A DNA stretch of 33,844 nt from an uncultured Phascolarctobacterium sp. (GTDB taxonomy: Bacteria > Bacillota > Negativicutes > Acidaminococcales > Acidaminococcaceae): assembly GCA_905207485.1 (NCBI GenBank), contig CAJLLL010000017.1, positions 1 through 33,844 of the forward strand, written 5' to 3'. The notes beneath the pieces were generated by a model, which saw nothing but the letters and a program-made list of their open reading frames with translations, was not told the origin of the DNA and searched no databases. Positions 1 through 7,336 of the stretch are shown here, one piece after another (positions within the stretch are counted from its first letter, which is position 1; the number at the start of each line of letters is the position of its first letter). Position numbers and translations under genes: made by a program.

Positions 1-1
1 C

Positions 2-1033
2 GCTCCGCTTGCTGGTGTTATTTTTGTTCTGGAAGAACTCAACCACAATTTCAGCGGCCTGCTGCTTTTTCCCGCTCTTTCCGCCTCACTTGCTGCCACA
101 CTGGTAAGCCGCATTATGCTGGGGCGCGAAACAGTTTTTGATTTTACAGGTTTGCCGCTGATGCAGTTTGCAGATTACTGGGCAATCATTGCCGCAGGCA
201 TTATCTGCGGCATTTTAGGCTTATGGTTTAACGCCGGGCTTTTAAACAGCGGCAGGCTCTATAAAACAGGCTTTTTAACTAACTCCTGTTTAAGTAATTT
301 TCTGCTGCTCGCCATCACAAGCGCTGTCGGCTTTTATCTGCCGGAGGCATTGGGAGGCGGCGACGATTTACTTACCGATATTGCCGCCAACAATTACCCG
401 CTGACTGTACTGCTGCTTTTTTCAGCCGCCAAAATAGTGCTGACCTTGCTGGCGTTCGGCAGCGGTTTGCCGGGCGGAGCCTTTATACCAACGCTTGTCA
501 GCGGCGGGCTTATCGGCAGCGTTATTGCCGCCCTGTTTACGCAGGCAGGGCTTTTGGCAGCCGCTTATAAAGCAAATATTATTATCATCTGCATGGCAGC
601 ATTTTTTACGGCATCTGTACGCACGCCCATTACCGCCACCGTGCTGGTAATGGAAATGACAGGTTCGTTTTTGCACCTGCTGCCTTTGGCACTGGCATCA
701 CTGACAGCTTTTGCCACAACCGAACTATGGCAGGCTAAGCCGCTTTACGGAGAACTTTTGCTGCGCCTTTTGCAGAACACCAAAGCACTGGAAGCCAACC
801 ACGCCGAACAGGAACGCAGCATCATTGAACTTACAATCGATACCGGCAGCCCTGCTGATGGACGCCTGGTGCGCGAAATTAACTGGCCGCGACACACACT
901 TTTGGTAGATGTTAAACGCGGCGATGAAGAACTGATACCCGAAGGCAACACCCGCCTGCACAGCGGCGATACTTTATATGTGCTCGGCTATGCCTCAGAA
1001 ACATCAGAGCTTGAACAATTAATGAGAAAATAG
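2..1033 (+). CDS. ClC-family chloride channel/antiporter with C-terminal TrkA-C domain (5' truncated)
   Basis: The reading frame is open from base 2, so the gene starts before the window; the Met at 116 is internal. The visible part covers the second half of a ClC protein. It has the internal acidic motif FVLEE near the start (the position of the internal proton glutamate in ClC exchangers), the selectivity-filter motif GSGLPGGAFIP, and several hydrophobic helices. After the membrane part comes about 70 residues that look like a TrkA-C (RCK-C) domain, with DGRLVREI and HSGDTLYVLG. Such tails bind a small ligand and gate the channel. The family moves Cl- (or other anions such as fluoride) across the inner membrane. 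The GREGP region that separates exchanger from channel lies outside the window, so the mode of transport cannot be judged. It ends in a bidirectional terminator. Confidence 0.9.
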   Translation, partial: APLAGVIFVLEELNHNFSGLLLFPALSASLAATLVSRIMLGRETVFDFTGLPLMQFADYWAIIAAGIICGILGLWFNAGLLNSGRLYKTGFLTNSCLSNFLLLAITSAVGFYLPEALGGGDDLLTDIAANNYPLTVLLLFSAAKIVLTLLAFGSGLPGGAFIPTLVSGGLIGSVIAALFTQAGLLAAAYKANIIIICMAAFFTASVRTPITATVLVMEMTGSFLHLLPLALASLTAFATTELWQAKPLYGELLLRLLQNTKALEANHAEQERSIIELTIDTGSPADGRLVREINWPRHTLLVDVKRGDEELIPEGNTRLHSGDTLYVLGYASETSELEQLMRK

Positions 1034-1079
1034 CAAAACGGCAGTAACCTTATATTAAGGCTACTGCCGTTGTTTTTAT
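1034..1079. terminator. Bidirectional terminator, copy 1 of a 46-bp repeat
   Basis: A stem of about 16 bp (arms 1037-1052 and 1056-1071) is followed by a T-run. It sits between the convergent ClC gene and the TIGR04076-like/HMA gene. The same 46 bp recur at 2453-2498 with a single base change (A1063 versus G2482), which turns an A-C mismatch in the stem into a G-C pair. Confidence 0.9.
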
Positions 1080-1093
1080 GCCGTTTTTTATTT

Positions 1094-1636
1094 TTAATCA
1101 ATGCCTATAACTTTATAACCGCAAGATTCTGCTGCCTGTATTAATGCGTTTTCATCCGGGGCAGCGTTTTTATCGCAGTAAACCTCTGCCCATTTTTTAT
1201 CAAGGCGTACTTTTACGCCTGTAACTCCGGCAATCTGCGCCAGCGCATTTTCTACTTTGGCAGCGCAGTTTTCACAAACCATGCCTTCAATTTTAACCAC
1301 CAGATAATCAAGGCGCTCAATTTTAAAAATTACCGGCCGCGTACCGTCATTGCAGCAGGCAATCATCATATGCTCATCATTAGTCCACCCGCGCATAATG
1401 CTGCCGCCCTGCAACGCGGTATAAACATAGCGGCTGATGCAGTCCCACGCTTCGGCACACTGGGACCCGCTGCCCACACGCCAGAAAGTATCTTCACCGC
1501 CGTAACGCTCAAAAATAAACTCATCGCCTACATTATAAAATGGACAGGCGCCGCTTTTGGGGTCTGCCAAATATTGCTTCTGGTAATCATCAAAACATTT
1601 TTTGTCAATAACTGCTACTCTGCATTTGTACTGCAT
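1094..1636 (-). CDS. TIGR04076-like domain fused to a heavy-metal-associated (HMA) domain
   Basis: Predicted 180 aa. Residues 1-110 resemble the small TIGR04076 family (CRVAVIDKKCFDDYQ, GACPFYNVGDEF, CAEAWDCISRYVYTALQGGSIMRGWT), rich in conserved Cys and Trp and of unknown function. Residues from about 115 to the end are an HMA fold with the metal-binding motif GMVCENC, as in CopZ and the N-termini of copper ATPases. The ATG at 1636 is chosen because GGGAGGG lies 7 nt upstream; the in-frame ATG 30 nt earlier has no such site. It is divergent from a Crp/Fnr regulator, with 82 bp between the start codons. A role in metal or redox sensing or metal delivery is inferred from the HMA domain. The partner protein and the metal cannot be told from sequence. 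Confidence 0.8.
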   Translation of the reverse strand: MQYKCRVAVIDKKCFDDYQKQYLADPKSGACPFYNVGDEFIFERYGGEDTFWRVGSGSQCAEAWDCISRYVYTALQGGSIMRGWTNDEHMMIACCNDGTRPVIFKIERLDYLVVKIEGMVCENCAAKVENALAQIAGVTGVKVRLDKKWAEVYCDKNAAPDENALIQAAESCGYKVIGID

Positions 1637-1658
1637 AAAAAATCCCTCCCGTTTTATG

Positions 1659-1687
1659 TTTACCATACTTTGCCGCCGTGCTACAAT
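1659..1687 (+). promoter_or_regulatory. Extended -10 promoter of the Crp/Fnr gene
   Basis: TTTACC (1659-1664), a 17-bp spacer, then TACAAT (1682-1687) preceded by the extended -10 TG (1679-1680). The ATG is about 25 nt from the expected start site. TG-n-TACAAT or TG-n-TATAAT boxes recur before several other genes of this window. Confidence 0.55.
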
Positions 1688-1718
1688 TTAAGTAACAATA
1701 TTTACCGGAGGCATCAAA

Positions 1719-2393
1719 ATGCTGATACCGCGTTATTTTTTCTGTGGGGAATTTTCCCGCTTTTACGATTATTTTCTTACGCAGCCCCATTTAAAAAAGC
1801 AGTTCCGCAAAGGCGAATACCTGTGGCAGCCCGGTCAGCCGCACCGGTTGTTCCATTATATTATAAGCGGCGCAGCCATGAACTATGCCGACCATGAAAA
1901 CGGCCGCCGTAAAATCATCAGCTTTCACGGCGCGGGCACAGTTTTTCCCGGTTACCATAACTGCGATTTTAAAATTGAACTTTCGCTTGTAACCGAAGCC
2001 TTAAGCGATATGCAGGTGCTTGAATTTACCAAGGAACAATTCGGGCAGATGTTTGCTGCCAATGCAGAACTGGCACAGCAGGTTGCCAACTGGCATGCCA
2101 TGTATATCAACCGCCTGCTGTTTGAAACCATCCATCAGGAATATAATTCCGCGCTCGTTAAAATTTGTAATTTACTGTACCTGCTTGCTGCGAACAATCA
2201 GTCTGCACCTTCAGGCTCGCTTGATATTACGCAGGATGCTTTGGCGGAGCTGTTGGGTTTAAGCCGCGTGCATATTACGCGCGGGTTGGCACATCTGCGC
2301 AGCCGCAATATTATCGCCACCGGGCGCGGTAAAATAACCGTCACCAATTTGCCTGCACTGGCAGGATTGTGTTCTTCGGAAACGCTGGCATAG
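1719..2393 (+). CDS. Crp/Fnr-family transcriptional regulator
   Basis: 224 aa, the usual size for the family. The N-terminal half (about 20-110) is a cNMP-binding-like beta-roll (FRKGEYLWQPGQPHRLFHYIISG). A long helix (about 115-150) follows. The C-terminal winged helix-turn-helix is at about 165-215 (SLDITQDALAELLGLSRVHITRGLAHLRSRN). There is no N-terminal cysteine cluster as in Fnr, and the phosphate-binding RxS signature of cAMP-binding Crp is not evident, so the effector is unknown. The start is set by CCGGAGG 8 nt before the ATG. It is transcribed away from the TIGR04076-like/HMA gene, so control of that neighbour is plausible but not shown. Confidence 0.88.
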   Translation: MLIPRYFFCGEFSRFYDYFLTQPHLKKQFRKGEYLWQPGQPHRLFHYIISGAAMNYADHENGRRKIISFHGAGTVFPGYHNCDFKIELSLVTEALSDMQVLEFTKEQFGQMFAANAELAQQVANWHAMYINRLLFETIHQEYNSALVKICNLLYLLAANNQSAPSGSLDITQDALAELLGLSRVHITRGLAHLRSRNIIATGRGKITVTNLPALAGLCSSETLA

Positions 2394-2452
2394 CATTTAT
2401 ATTTTTATTGTAACCTGTTTTGGGCATTTCTTCTGCTTCAAATGATACATAA

Positions 2453-2498
2453 CAAAACGGCAGTAACCTTATATTAAGGCTGCTGCCGTTGTTTTTAT
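2453..2498. terminator. Bidirectional terminator, copy 2 of the 46-bp repeat
   Basis: A near-perfect copy of 1034-1079, placed between the convergent Crp/Fnr gene (stop 2393) and M24 peptidase gene (stop 2511). The stem is followed by a T-run on the plus strand and has A-rich sequence on the other side. Confidence 0.9.
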
Positions 2499-2510
2499 TT
2501 GTTTTAAGTT

Positions 2511-3737
2511 TTAAAAAATGCAGTGCAACTTATGCGGAGAACCAGTAAGCGCCTTGCCTCCCTGCGGAGTTACAAGATACGTGTTTTCGCTGCCCACCAT
2601 GCCAATACCCGGCAGGGCAATTTTAGGCTCCAGCGCAAAAGTCATATTTTCAGTCAGCACCTGCTTAAAGCGGTTGGCAACAGCCGGGCTTTCGTCCATT
2701 GTCAGGCCGATGCTGTGCCCCAAAAACTTGCCGCCGTTCATAAAGCCTCCGGCAAAACGTTCATCAAAATGTTTCATCGTTTCATTGTAAACATCTTCAA
2801 CCACTACGCCCGGTTTTAACATGGATGCAGCAAAACGTTCCAGCATCAGGCAGTGTTCATGCGCTGCCAGAATCAAATCGCGGTTAGGGTCTTTGTTAAT
2901 GTCACCAAAATAATATACTATCGTTTTATCGGTATGGTAGCCTTCCACGCCGCAGGGAATATCAAGATACACCAGCCTGCCCGCCTTCAATTTGCGGAAC
3001 GGCGAGCCAATACTCTGCACCGCAATGCAGGTGCCGCCTGTGCCGCCGGGTCCGTCAAACGCAGTGCGCACCAGCCCGCTTTTGCCAAAAGATGCCACGC
3101 CGATAACGTCTTCGCCCAAGGGCAGGTTCATGCGCGCAATGCCGTGCGAACCGCGGCGCAGCATGGCAGAATAAAGTTCCACCGCCAGCTCTGCTTCTGT
3201 TACGCCTTCAGTAATCATTTTAGGCGCCAGTTGTTCCAGCACCGTTTGGTGAATCGCACCGCTGCGGCGCATTAAATCAAGTTCATAGGTGCTTTTTGTC
3301 AGGCGCAGGCTGCAAAGCAGTGCATCAATATCGGCATAATCTTTAAACGGCAAATATTTGCGCAGCATGTTCAGCCATTCAACAGTTGCCTTTTTGCATT
3401 CCAGATACATTTTCTCCGGCACTGTACCGTAAAACTCCGCCAAAGTGCGGAAACTCTGCATAGGGCGGATATCCGGCAGCAAGGATTCGTTGCGCGCACG
3501 GTCGTAACTTCTGCGCACCCACAAAATTTCGTCCTGCGGACGGATTACAAGCGCGCCTTCCTGCATTGTGCCGGTAAAATAATACATATTAACTTTATCG
3601 TTTACCACAGCCATTTGCCAGCCGGGGTTTTCACTGTCCATAGCCGCACGGAAATTAGCAAGGCGCGTTTTAAGTTCTTCAAGAGGCACGCGTCTTATTT
3701 CGTCACTCATCAGCGAAGCATATTCTAAAATTGCCAT
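2511..3737 (-). CDS. M24-family metallopeptidase (Xaa-Pro aminopeptidase-like)
   Basis: 408 aa with the pita-bread C-terminal domain of family M24. The expected five metal ligands are visible in order: Asp in YLDIPCG, Asp in YHTDKT, His in LGHSIGL, Glu in ALEPKIAL and Glu in GSENTYLV. The N-terminal ~150 residues match the creatinase/prolidase N-domain (WQMAVVNDKVNMYYFTGTMQEGALVI). Cytoplasmic; no signal peptide. Likely activity is removal of N-terminal residues next to proline, or a related amidohydrolase reaction, since creatinase-type members share this fold. AGGGAG lies 8 nt before the ATG. It is monocistronic by position, ending at the repeated terminator. Confidence 0.88.
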   Translation of the reverse strand: MAILEYASLMSDEIRRVPLEELKTRLANFRAAMDSENPGWQMAVVNDKVNMYYFTGTMQEGALVIRPQDEILWVRRSYDRARNESLLPDIRPMQSFRTLAEFYGTVPEKMYLECKKATVEWLNMLRKYLPFKDYADIDALLCSLRLTKSTYELDLMRRSGAIHQTVLEQLAPKMITEGVTEAELAVELYSAMLRRGSHGIARMNLPLGEDVIGVASFGKSGLVRTAFDGPGGTGGTCIAVQSIGSPFRKLKAGRLVYLDIPCGVEGYHTDKTIVYYFGDINKDPNRDLILAAHEHCLMLERFAASMLKPGVVVEDVYNETMKHFDERFAGGFMNGGKFLGHSIGLTMDESPAVANRFKQVLTENMTFALEPKIALPGIGMVGSENTYLVTPQGGKALTGSPHKLHCIF

Positions 3738-3847
3738 ATTCTTTTCTCCCTGAATATTTTTAATTTATTTTGTACGGCTTTTATGTTTAACACAAACCGC
3801 CGTCAATTTCTGCACTAAAATAAATCATACCATACAGCAAAATTTTC

Positions 3848-3889
3848 GGCAAACAAAAAACTCCGGCATTAAAATAAATACCGGAGTTT
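3848..3889 (-). terminator. Terminator of the TrmB-decarboxylase operon
   Basis: 13-bp stem (arms 3858-3870 and 3877-3889, one wobble pair) read on the minus strand and followed by T6. It lies 7 nt after the stop codon of the decarboxylase gene. Confidence 0.85.
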
Positions 3890-3895
3890 CTAACA

Positions 3896-5161
3896 TTAAT
3901 CTTTATTAAATAAACCTGTAAAATCAAAGGTAGCAAAGTAATCGGCAGGAGTTTCCGCACGACGAATCATCTCTACCTTGCCATCCTCTTTCAGCAGAAG
4001 CTCAGCGCTGCGCAGCTTGCCGTTATAATTGTAGCCCATGGCAAAACCATGTGCGCCGGCATCGTGAATAAACACTAAATCGCCGATATTAATTTCCGGC
4101 AGCATACGGTCAATGGCAAACTTATCATTGTTTTCGCACAAACCGCCGGTAACATCGTATTTATGGTCGCAGAGCGCGTTTTCCTTGCCCATAACGGTAA
4201 TATGATGATAAGATCCGTACATCGCCGGGCGCATCAGGTTGGCAGCGCAGGCATCAAGCCCAATGTATTCTTTGTAAATATGCTTTTGATGAATAACGCG
4301 GCTGATAAGCGCGCCGTAAGGGGCAAGCATGTAGCGGCCCATTTCGGTGTAAAGCCTTACATTGCCCATACCCGCAGGCACCAGCACTTCTTCAAATGCC
4401 TGGCGCACGCCTTCGCCAATAGCCATAATATCGTTTTCCGGCTGTTCCGGACGGTAAGGAATGCCTACGCCGCCGGAAAGATTGATAAATTCAATGGAAG
4501 CGCCGGTTTCTTCTTTTAATTCCACCGCCACTTTAAACAAAATACGCGCCAGCTCCGGGTAATAATCGTTAGTTACGGTGTTGCTTGCCAAAAAGGCATG
4601 CAGCCCAAAATGTTTAACGCCTTTTTCCATCAGGCGTTTGTAAGCTTCGGTAAGCTGCTCACGGGTCATGCCGTATTTAGCGTCGCCGGGGTTATCCATA
4701 ATATTGTTGGCAATGGCAAAATGCCCGCCGGGATTAAAACGGCAGCAAACTGTATCCGGAATATCCGCTACCCTTTCCAAAAAGTCAATATGGGTAATGT
4801 CATCCAGATTTATGGTTGCATTAAGTTTGCGTGCAAGCTGAAAATCCTCCGCCGGAGTATCATTGGAAGAAAACATAATTTCTTCGCCTTTAAAACCAAC
4901 AGTATCCGCCATTAAAAGCTCTGTGTAAGAAGAACAATCCGCGCCGCAGCCTTCTTCATGCAGAATTTTTAAAATGCCCGGCGTCGGCGTAGCCTTAACC
5001 GCAAAATATTCCTTAAAGCCTTTGTTCCAGCCAAAAGCCTTGTTTACGCGGCGTGCCGTCTCACGGATGCCTTTTTCATCGTACAGATAAAACGGTGTTG
5101 CGTATTGTGATGCAATATCTTCAAGTTGTTCTTTAGTTACAAACGGAATTTTCTCAGCCAT
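3896..5161 (-). CDS. lysA: Diaminopimelate decarboxylase-like PLP enzyme (atypical LysA)
   Basis: 421 aa, fold-type III PLP decarboxylase. The Schiff-base lysine is K56 in YFAVKATP. The glycine-rich phosphate loop is LSGGVGIPY, and the C-terminal barrel has ANLMRPAMYGSYHHI, close to the DapDC consensus. Three signature positions deviate: the usual HIGS reads HAFL, EPGR reads EMGR, and CESGD reads CENND. DapDC normally turns meso-diaminopimelate into L-lysine. The deviations leave room for another amino-acid substrate, so the symbol is tentative. Its ATG shares one base with the TAA of the upstream TrmB-type regulator, which suggests translational coupling. A second enzyme of the same fold (lysine/ornithine decarboxylase) lies at 20199-21368. 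Lysine made here could feed it, though the genes are not adjacent. Confidence 0.78.
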   Translation of the reverse strand: MAEKIPFVTKEQLEDIASQYATPFYLYDEKGIRETARRVNKAFGWNKGFKEYFAVKATPTPGILKILHEEGCGADCSSYTELLMADTVGFKGEEIMFSSNDTPAEDFQLARKLNATINLDDITHIDFLERVADIPDTVCCRFNPGGHFAIANNIMDNPGDAKYGMTREQLTEAYKRLMEKGVKHFGLHAFLASNTVTNDYYPELARILFKVAVELKEETGASIEFINLSGGVGIPYRPEQPENDIMAIGEGVRQAFEEVLVPAGMGNVRLYTEMGRYMLAPYGALISRVIHQKHIYKEYIGLDACAANLMRPAMYGSYHHITVMGKENALCDHKYDVTGGLCENNDKFAIDRMLPEINIGDLVFIHDAGAHGFAMGYNYNGKLRSAELLLKEDGKVEMIRRAETPADYFATFDFTGLFNKD

Positions 5162-5871
5162 TAATTCTCACCTTTCTGCAATTCAATCAGTTTAATCTCA
5201 TTTTTCAGCGCATCTTTGAACAAATCAACAAGGTTGCGCTTGCAGGAATATAAACAGGTTGAATTGTCGCCGTCGTCCAAATCGCCTGTCAGCACTGTAT
5301 GCGAATCGGCAATGAGCCTGATTTGCCCGTTTTGTTTTACAGTGTTGTAGCAAATTGCGCCCGGCAAAAGGAAATCGTGCCCGGTAATAACAACTACCTT
5401 CAAGCCGCGGCTTAATGCCGTTTCCAGCTCGCTGCGCAAAAGTTCCATAACGGCGGCATTTGCCGATACATAAATGCGCGCCTGCGCATTAAGCACCGTA
5501 TTTTGCAGCTTGCTGATAATTTCGGCATTGCCCTTGATGGTAATGTAGCCTTCCGCTTCGTTCTGCACGCCCGGCAGCTCTTTTAAAAGCTGGTTGCGCT
5601 GCTCTGTAAGGCGGCGTATTTTATTATTGCAGAACTCTTCCGGCGCTACCGGCGTATAACGCGTCACTTTGCCTTCTTCCATAATATAGGCTGCGCCTTT
5701 TTCCACAAGCCCCGCCAAAGCAGTGTAAGTGTTAGAGCGCGAAATACCCGTCTGCTTGGCAGCCTCGTACCCTGTAAGGCGTCCGGCTTTTAACAGCAGC
5801 AGGTATAAAGTTGCCTCCTGGCGTGTAAGGTTAAAGTACATCAAACGTTCTACGATTTCCATTCCCCTCAT
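5161..5871 (-). CDS. TrmB-family transcriptional regulator
   Basis: 236 aa. Residues about 5-75 form a winged helix of the TrmB type (FNLTRQEATLYLLLLKAGRLTGYEAAKQTGISRSNTYTALAGLVEKG). A helical segment (about 80-105) follows, then a PLD-like effector part (about 110-215: EGYITIKGNAEIISKLQNTV, YVSANAAVMELLRSEL, LKVVVITG). TrmB proteins are best known from archaea as sugar-responsive regulators, and bacterial members are less well studied. Here it is the first gene of a two-gene operon with a LysA-like decarboxylase, so the effector may be an amino acid; this is inference. The ATG at 5871 has AAGGGG 4-5 nt upstream. A palindrome sits on its own start site, pointing to autoregulation. Confidence 0.82.
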   Translation of the reverse strand: MRGMEIVERLMYFNLTRQEATLYLLLLKAGRLTGYEAAKQTGISRSNTYTALAGLVEKGAAYIMEEGKVTRYTPVAPEEFCNNKIRRLTEQRNQLLKELPGVQNEAEGYITIKGNAEIISKLQNTVLNAQARIYVSANAAVMELLRSELETALSRGLKVVVITGHDFLLPGAICYNTVKQNGQIRLIADSHTVLTGDLDDGDNSTCLYSCKRNLVDLFKDALKNEIKLIELQKGEN

Positions 5872-5887
5872 TCAGCCCCTTATATGT

Positions 5888-5905
5888 TGTTCCTGTTTGA
5901 GAACA
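5888..5905 (-). promoter_or_regulatory. Candidate TrmB operator over the transcription start
   Basis: Inverted repeat TGTTC-N8-GAACA directly after the -10 box, covering the expected start site. This is where a repressor would block its own operon. The match to this regulator is inferred from position. Confidence 0.5.
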
Positions 5906-5933
5906 CTATACTATTTTTTAATGAGGTTGTCAA
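5905..5933 (-). promoter_or_regulatory. Consensus promoter of the TrmB-lysA operon
   Basis: Minus strand: TTGACA (5928-5933), a 17-bp spacer, then TATAGT (5905-5910). The leader is only about 27 nt, too short for a lysine riboswitch. Confidence 0.85.
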
Positions 5934-5987
5934 GTGCTAACTTAAAAATTTACAGCCGTTTGATGCTGACACCCACATTTATTATAC

Positions 5988-6012
5988 CGGCATGACGTAT
6001 TATGCCATGCCG
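5988..6012. repeat. Inverted repeat in the intergenic region
   Basis: Perfect arms CGGCATG and CATGCCG around an 11-nt loop. It lies between the TrmB promoter and the porin terminator. It could be an operator or the 5' hairpin of a short RNA; nothing in the sequence decides. Confidence 0.45.
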
Positions 6013-6062
6013 AAGCAAATTGCAGCCGCGCTTGATAACAACCGCCATCCAATAAAAAATAT

Positions 6063-6098
6063 GCCGTATTCCTGCTGTATGGAATACGGCTTTTATTT
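6063..6098. terminator. Porin terminator, usable in both directions
   Basis: 10-bp perfect stem (GCCGTATTCC, 6063-6072; GGAATACGGC, 6081-6090) with T-rich tracts on both sides. It follows the porin gene on the minus strand. The arms closely resemble those of the tRNA-Gly terminator at 13600-13623. Confidence 0.85.
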
Positions 6099-6099
6099 T

Positions 6100-7314
6100 T
6101 TAGAATGTAAAAATCAGTTGTGTCCAGAGAGTATCATAATCTTCCCCGGATTTATTTCCTTCAAGCGCAAAATATTCTATACCGGCGACAACATTTTTAG
6201 CCACAGTATAGTAACCGGCAAGTTTGTAACCATCAAAACCTTCCACAGCATTAGCTGCAGCTGTTCTGTAAGGATATTCGCCGTTCATGGTATGTGATAT
6301 AGCCGTGGTTCCGGCCTGGTCAAAATATTGTGCATTGATGCCGTAAGAACCCGGCTCGGCAGCTTTAGCACCTTTATAATTAAGGCTTATTACATACCCA
6401 TTATCATCACCGGCACTGTCGTTCTCATCAGACTGAAAATACATCGCACCCAAAGTAATATCGCCGGTTTTATAAGAAACATCTGCATGCCAGATTGCAT
6501 TATCCGGGTCATTGGAGTATGCAGCCTGCGCATCACCGAATTTATAATAACCTGCGCCAAGTTTTAAATCTTTAACGGAAGCGCTTACTGCCCCGCCGTA
6601 AACATCCTTATAATCCCAGCCAAGCTGTTTTGGCGCTTTGCCATAAACTGCTTCTATTTTTACATCCTTGCCATAAGAAGCTATAACGCCGTCGAGGTTT
6701 TCATCAAAAATATTGCCTTCACCAAAATAACCCCAGGTCCGTCCTGCCCGCAATTTAACTCCGCCTAATTTGCCTTCCACAAAAGCGCGGTCCAGTTCAA
6801 GCGTATCATCGCCGGTACTGTTGCGCAGGTTCTGGGTATTTTCAAAACGTCCGTTATAACTCCAGTCTTCGTTTATCTGCCCGGTTACAAAAATACGTGT
6901 GCGTATTTTAGAACTGCTGTTGGTATTCCAGTGCTTATCTGCGCCGTCCCTGTAACCGGCATAATGCATACGTATTTGTCCGGCAATTTTTACATTGCCG
7001 GTTTTCTTTTCCAGATTAGCTGCACGCACGCCAAGGCTGTCCAGTTCATCACTGAATTCGGCTGCAAGTTTATCAACATCAGCACCGCCTGCCATTGCCC
7101 TGGCAACAATCTGTGCCATTTCATAACGGGTCATCAGCTTATCGCCGCCGTAAGTACCATCCGGATAACCATCAATAACGCCCTGCGCGGCAAGTTTATT
7201 TATACTCTGATAGGCCCAGTGTCCTTCCGGAACATCACTGAACGGATTGGCTGCAGCGGCAGAGGCAGTTACGCCAAATGCCATAGCCGTAGAAAGTATT
7301 AATGCTTTTTTCAA
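6100..7314 (-). CDS. SLH-domain outer-membrane porin (OmpM/Mep45 type)
   Basis: Predicted 404 aa. The start is TTG at 7314, chosen because GAGGAGGT lies about 6 nt upstream and the sequence then reads as a clean signal peptide (MKKALILSTAMAFGVTASA). Earlier in-frame ATGs overlap the nikE-like gene. After the signal comes one SLH domain (about 24-78: FSDVPEGHWAYQSINKLAAQGVIDGYPDGTYG cut across the motif), a short helical linker, then about 300 residues of alternating beta-strands ending in a C-terminal Phe (LIFTF), as expected of a beta-barrel. In Negativicutes such proteins are porins whose SLH domain binds cadaverine- or polyamine-modified peptidoglycan and so tethers the outer membrane. It lies 22 nt downstream of the nik-like ATPase gene with no terminator between, so it may be the last gene of that operon. 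Confidence 0.88.
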   Translation of the reverse strand: MKKALILSTAMAFGVTASAAAANPFSDVPEGHWAYQSINKLAAQGVIDGYPDGTYGGDKLMTRYEMAQIVARAMAGGADVDKLAAEFSDELDSLGVRAANLEKKTGNVKIAGQIRMHYAGYRDGADKHWNTNSSSKIRTRIFVTGQINEDWSYNGRFENTQNLRNSTGDDTLELDRAFVEGKLGGVKLRAGRTWGYFGEGNIFDENLDGVIASYGKDVKIEAVYGKAPKQLGWDYKDVYGGAVSASVKDLKLGAGYYKFGDAQAAYSNDPDNAIWHADVSYKTGDITLGAMYFQSDENDSAGDDNGYVISLNYKGAKAAEPGSYGINAQYFDQAGTTAISHTMNGEYPYRTAAANAVEGFDGYKLAGYYTVAKNVVAGIEYFALEGNKSGEDYDTLWTQLIFTF

Positions 7315-7336
7315 AAAAGCACCTCCTCTAAATTTT

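Noticed and set aside
1370..1897. 175-codon plus-strand frame over the start of the TIGR04076-like/HMA gene and the Crp/Fnr gene
   Set aside because: It overlaps two well-supported genes and their shared promoter region, and has no domain or ribosome site.
5872..5933. Lysine riboswitch before the TrmB-lysA operon
   Set aside because: The leader predicted from the promoter is about 27 nt, far shorter than the riboswitch.
5992..6297. 101-codon plus-strand frame between the TrmB promoter and the porin
   Set aside because: No ribosome site, it crosses the terminator and runs into the porin gene antisense.
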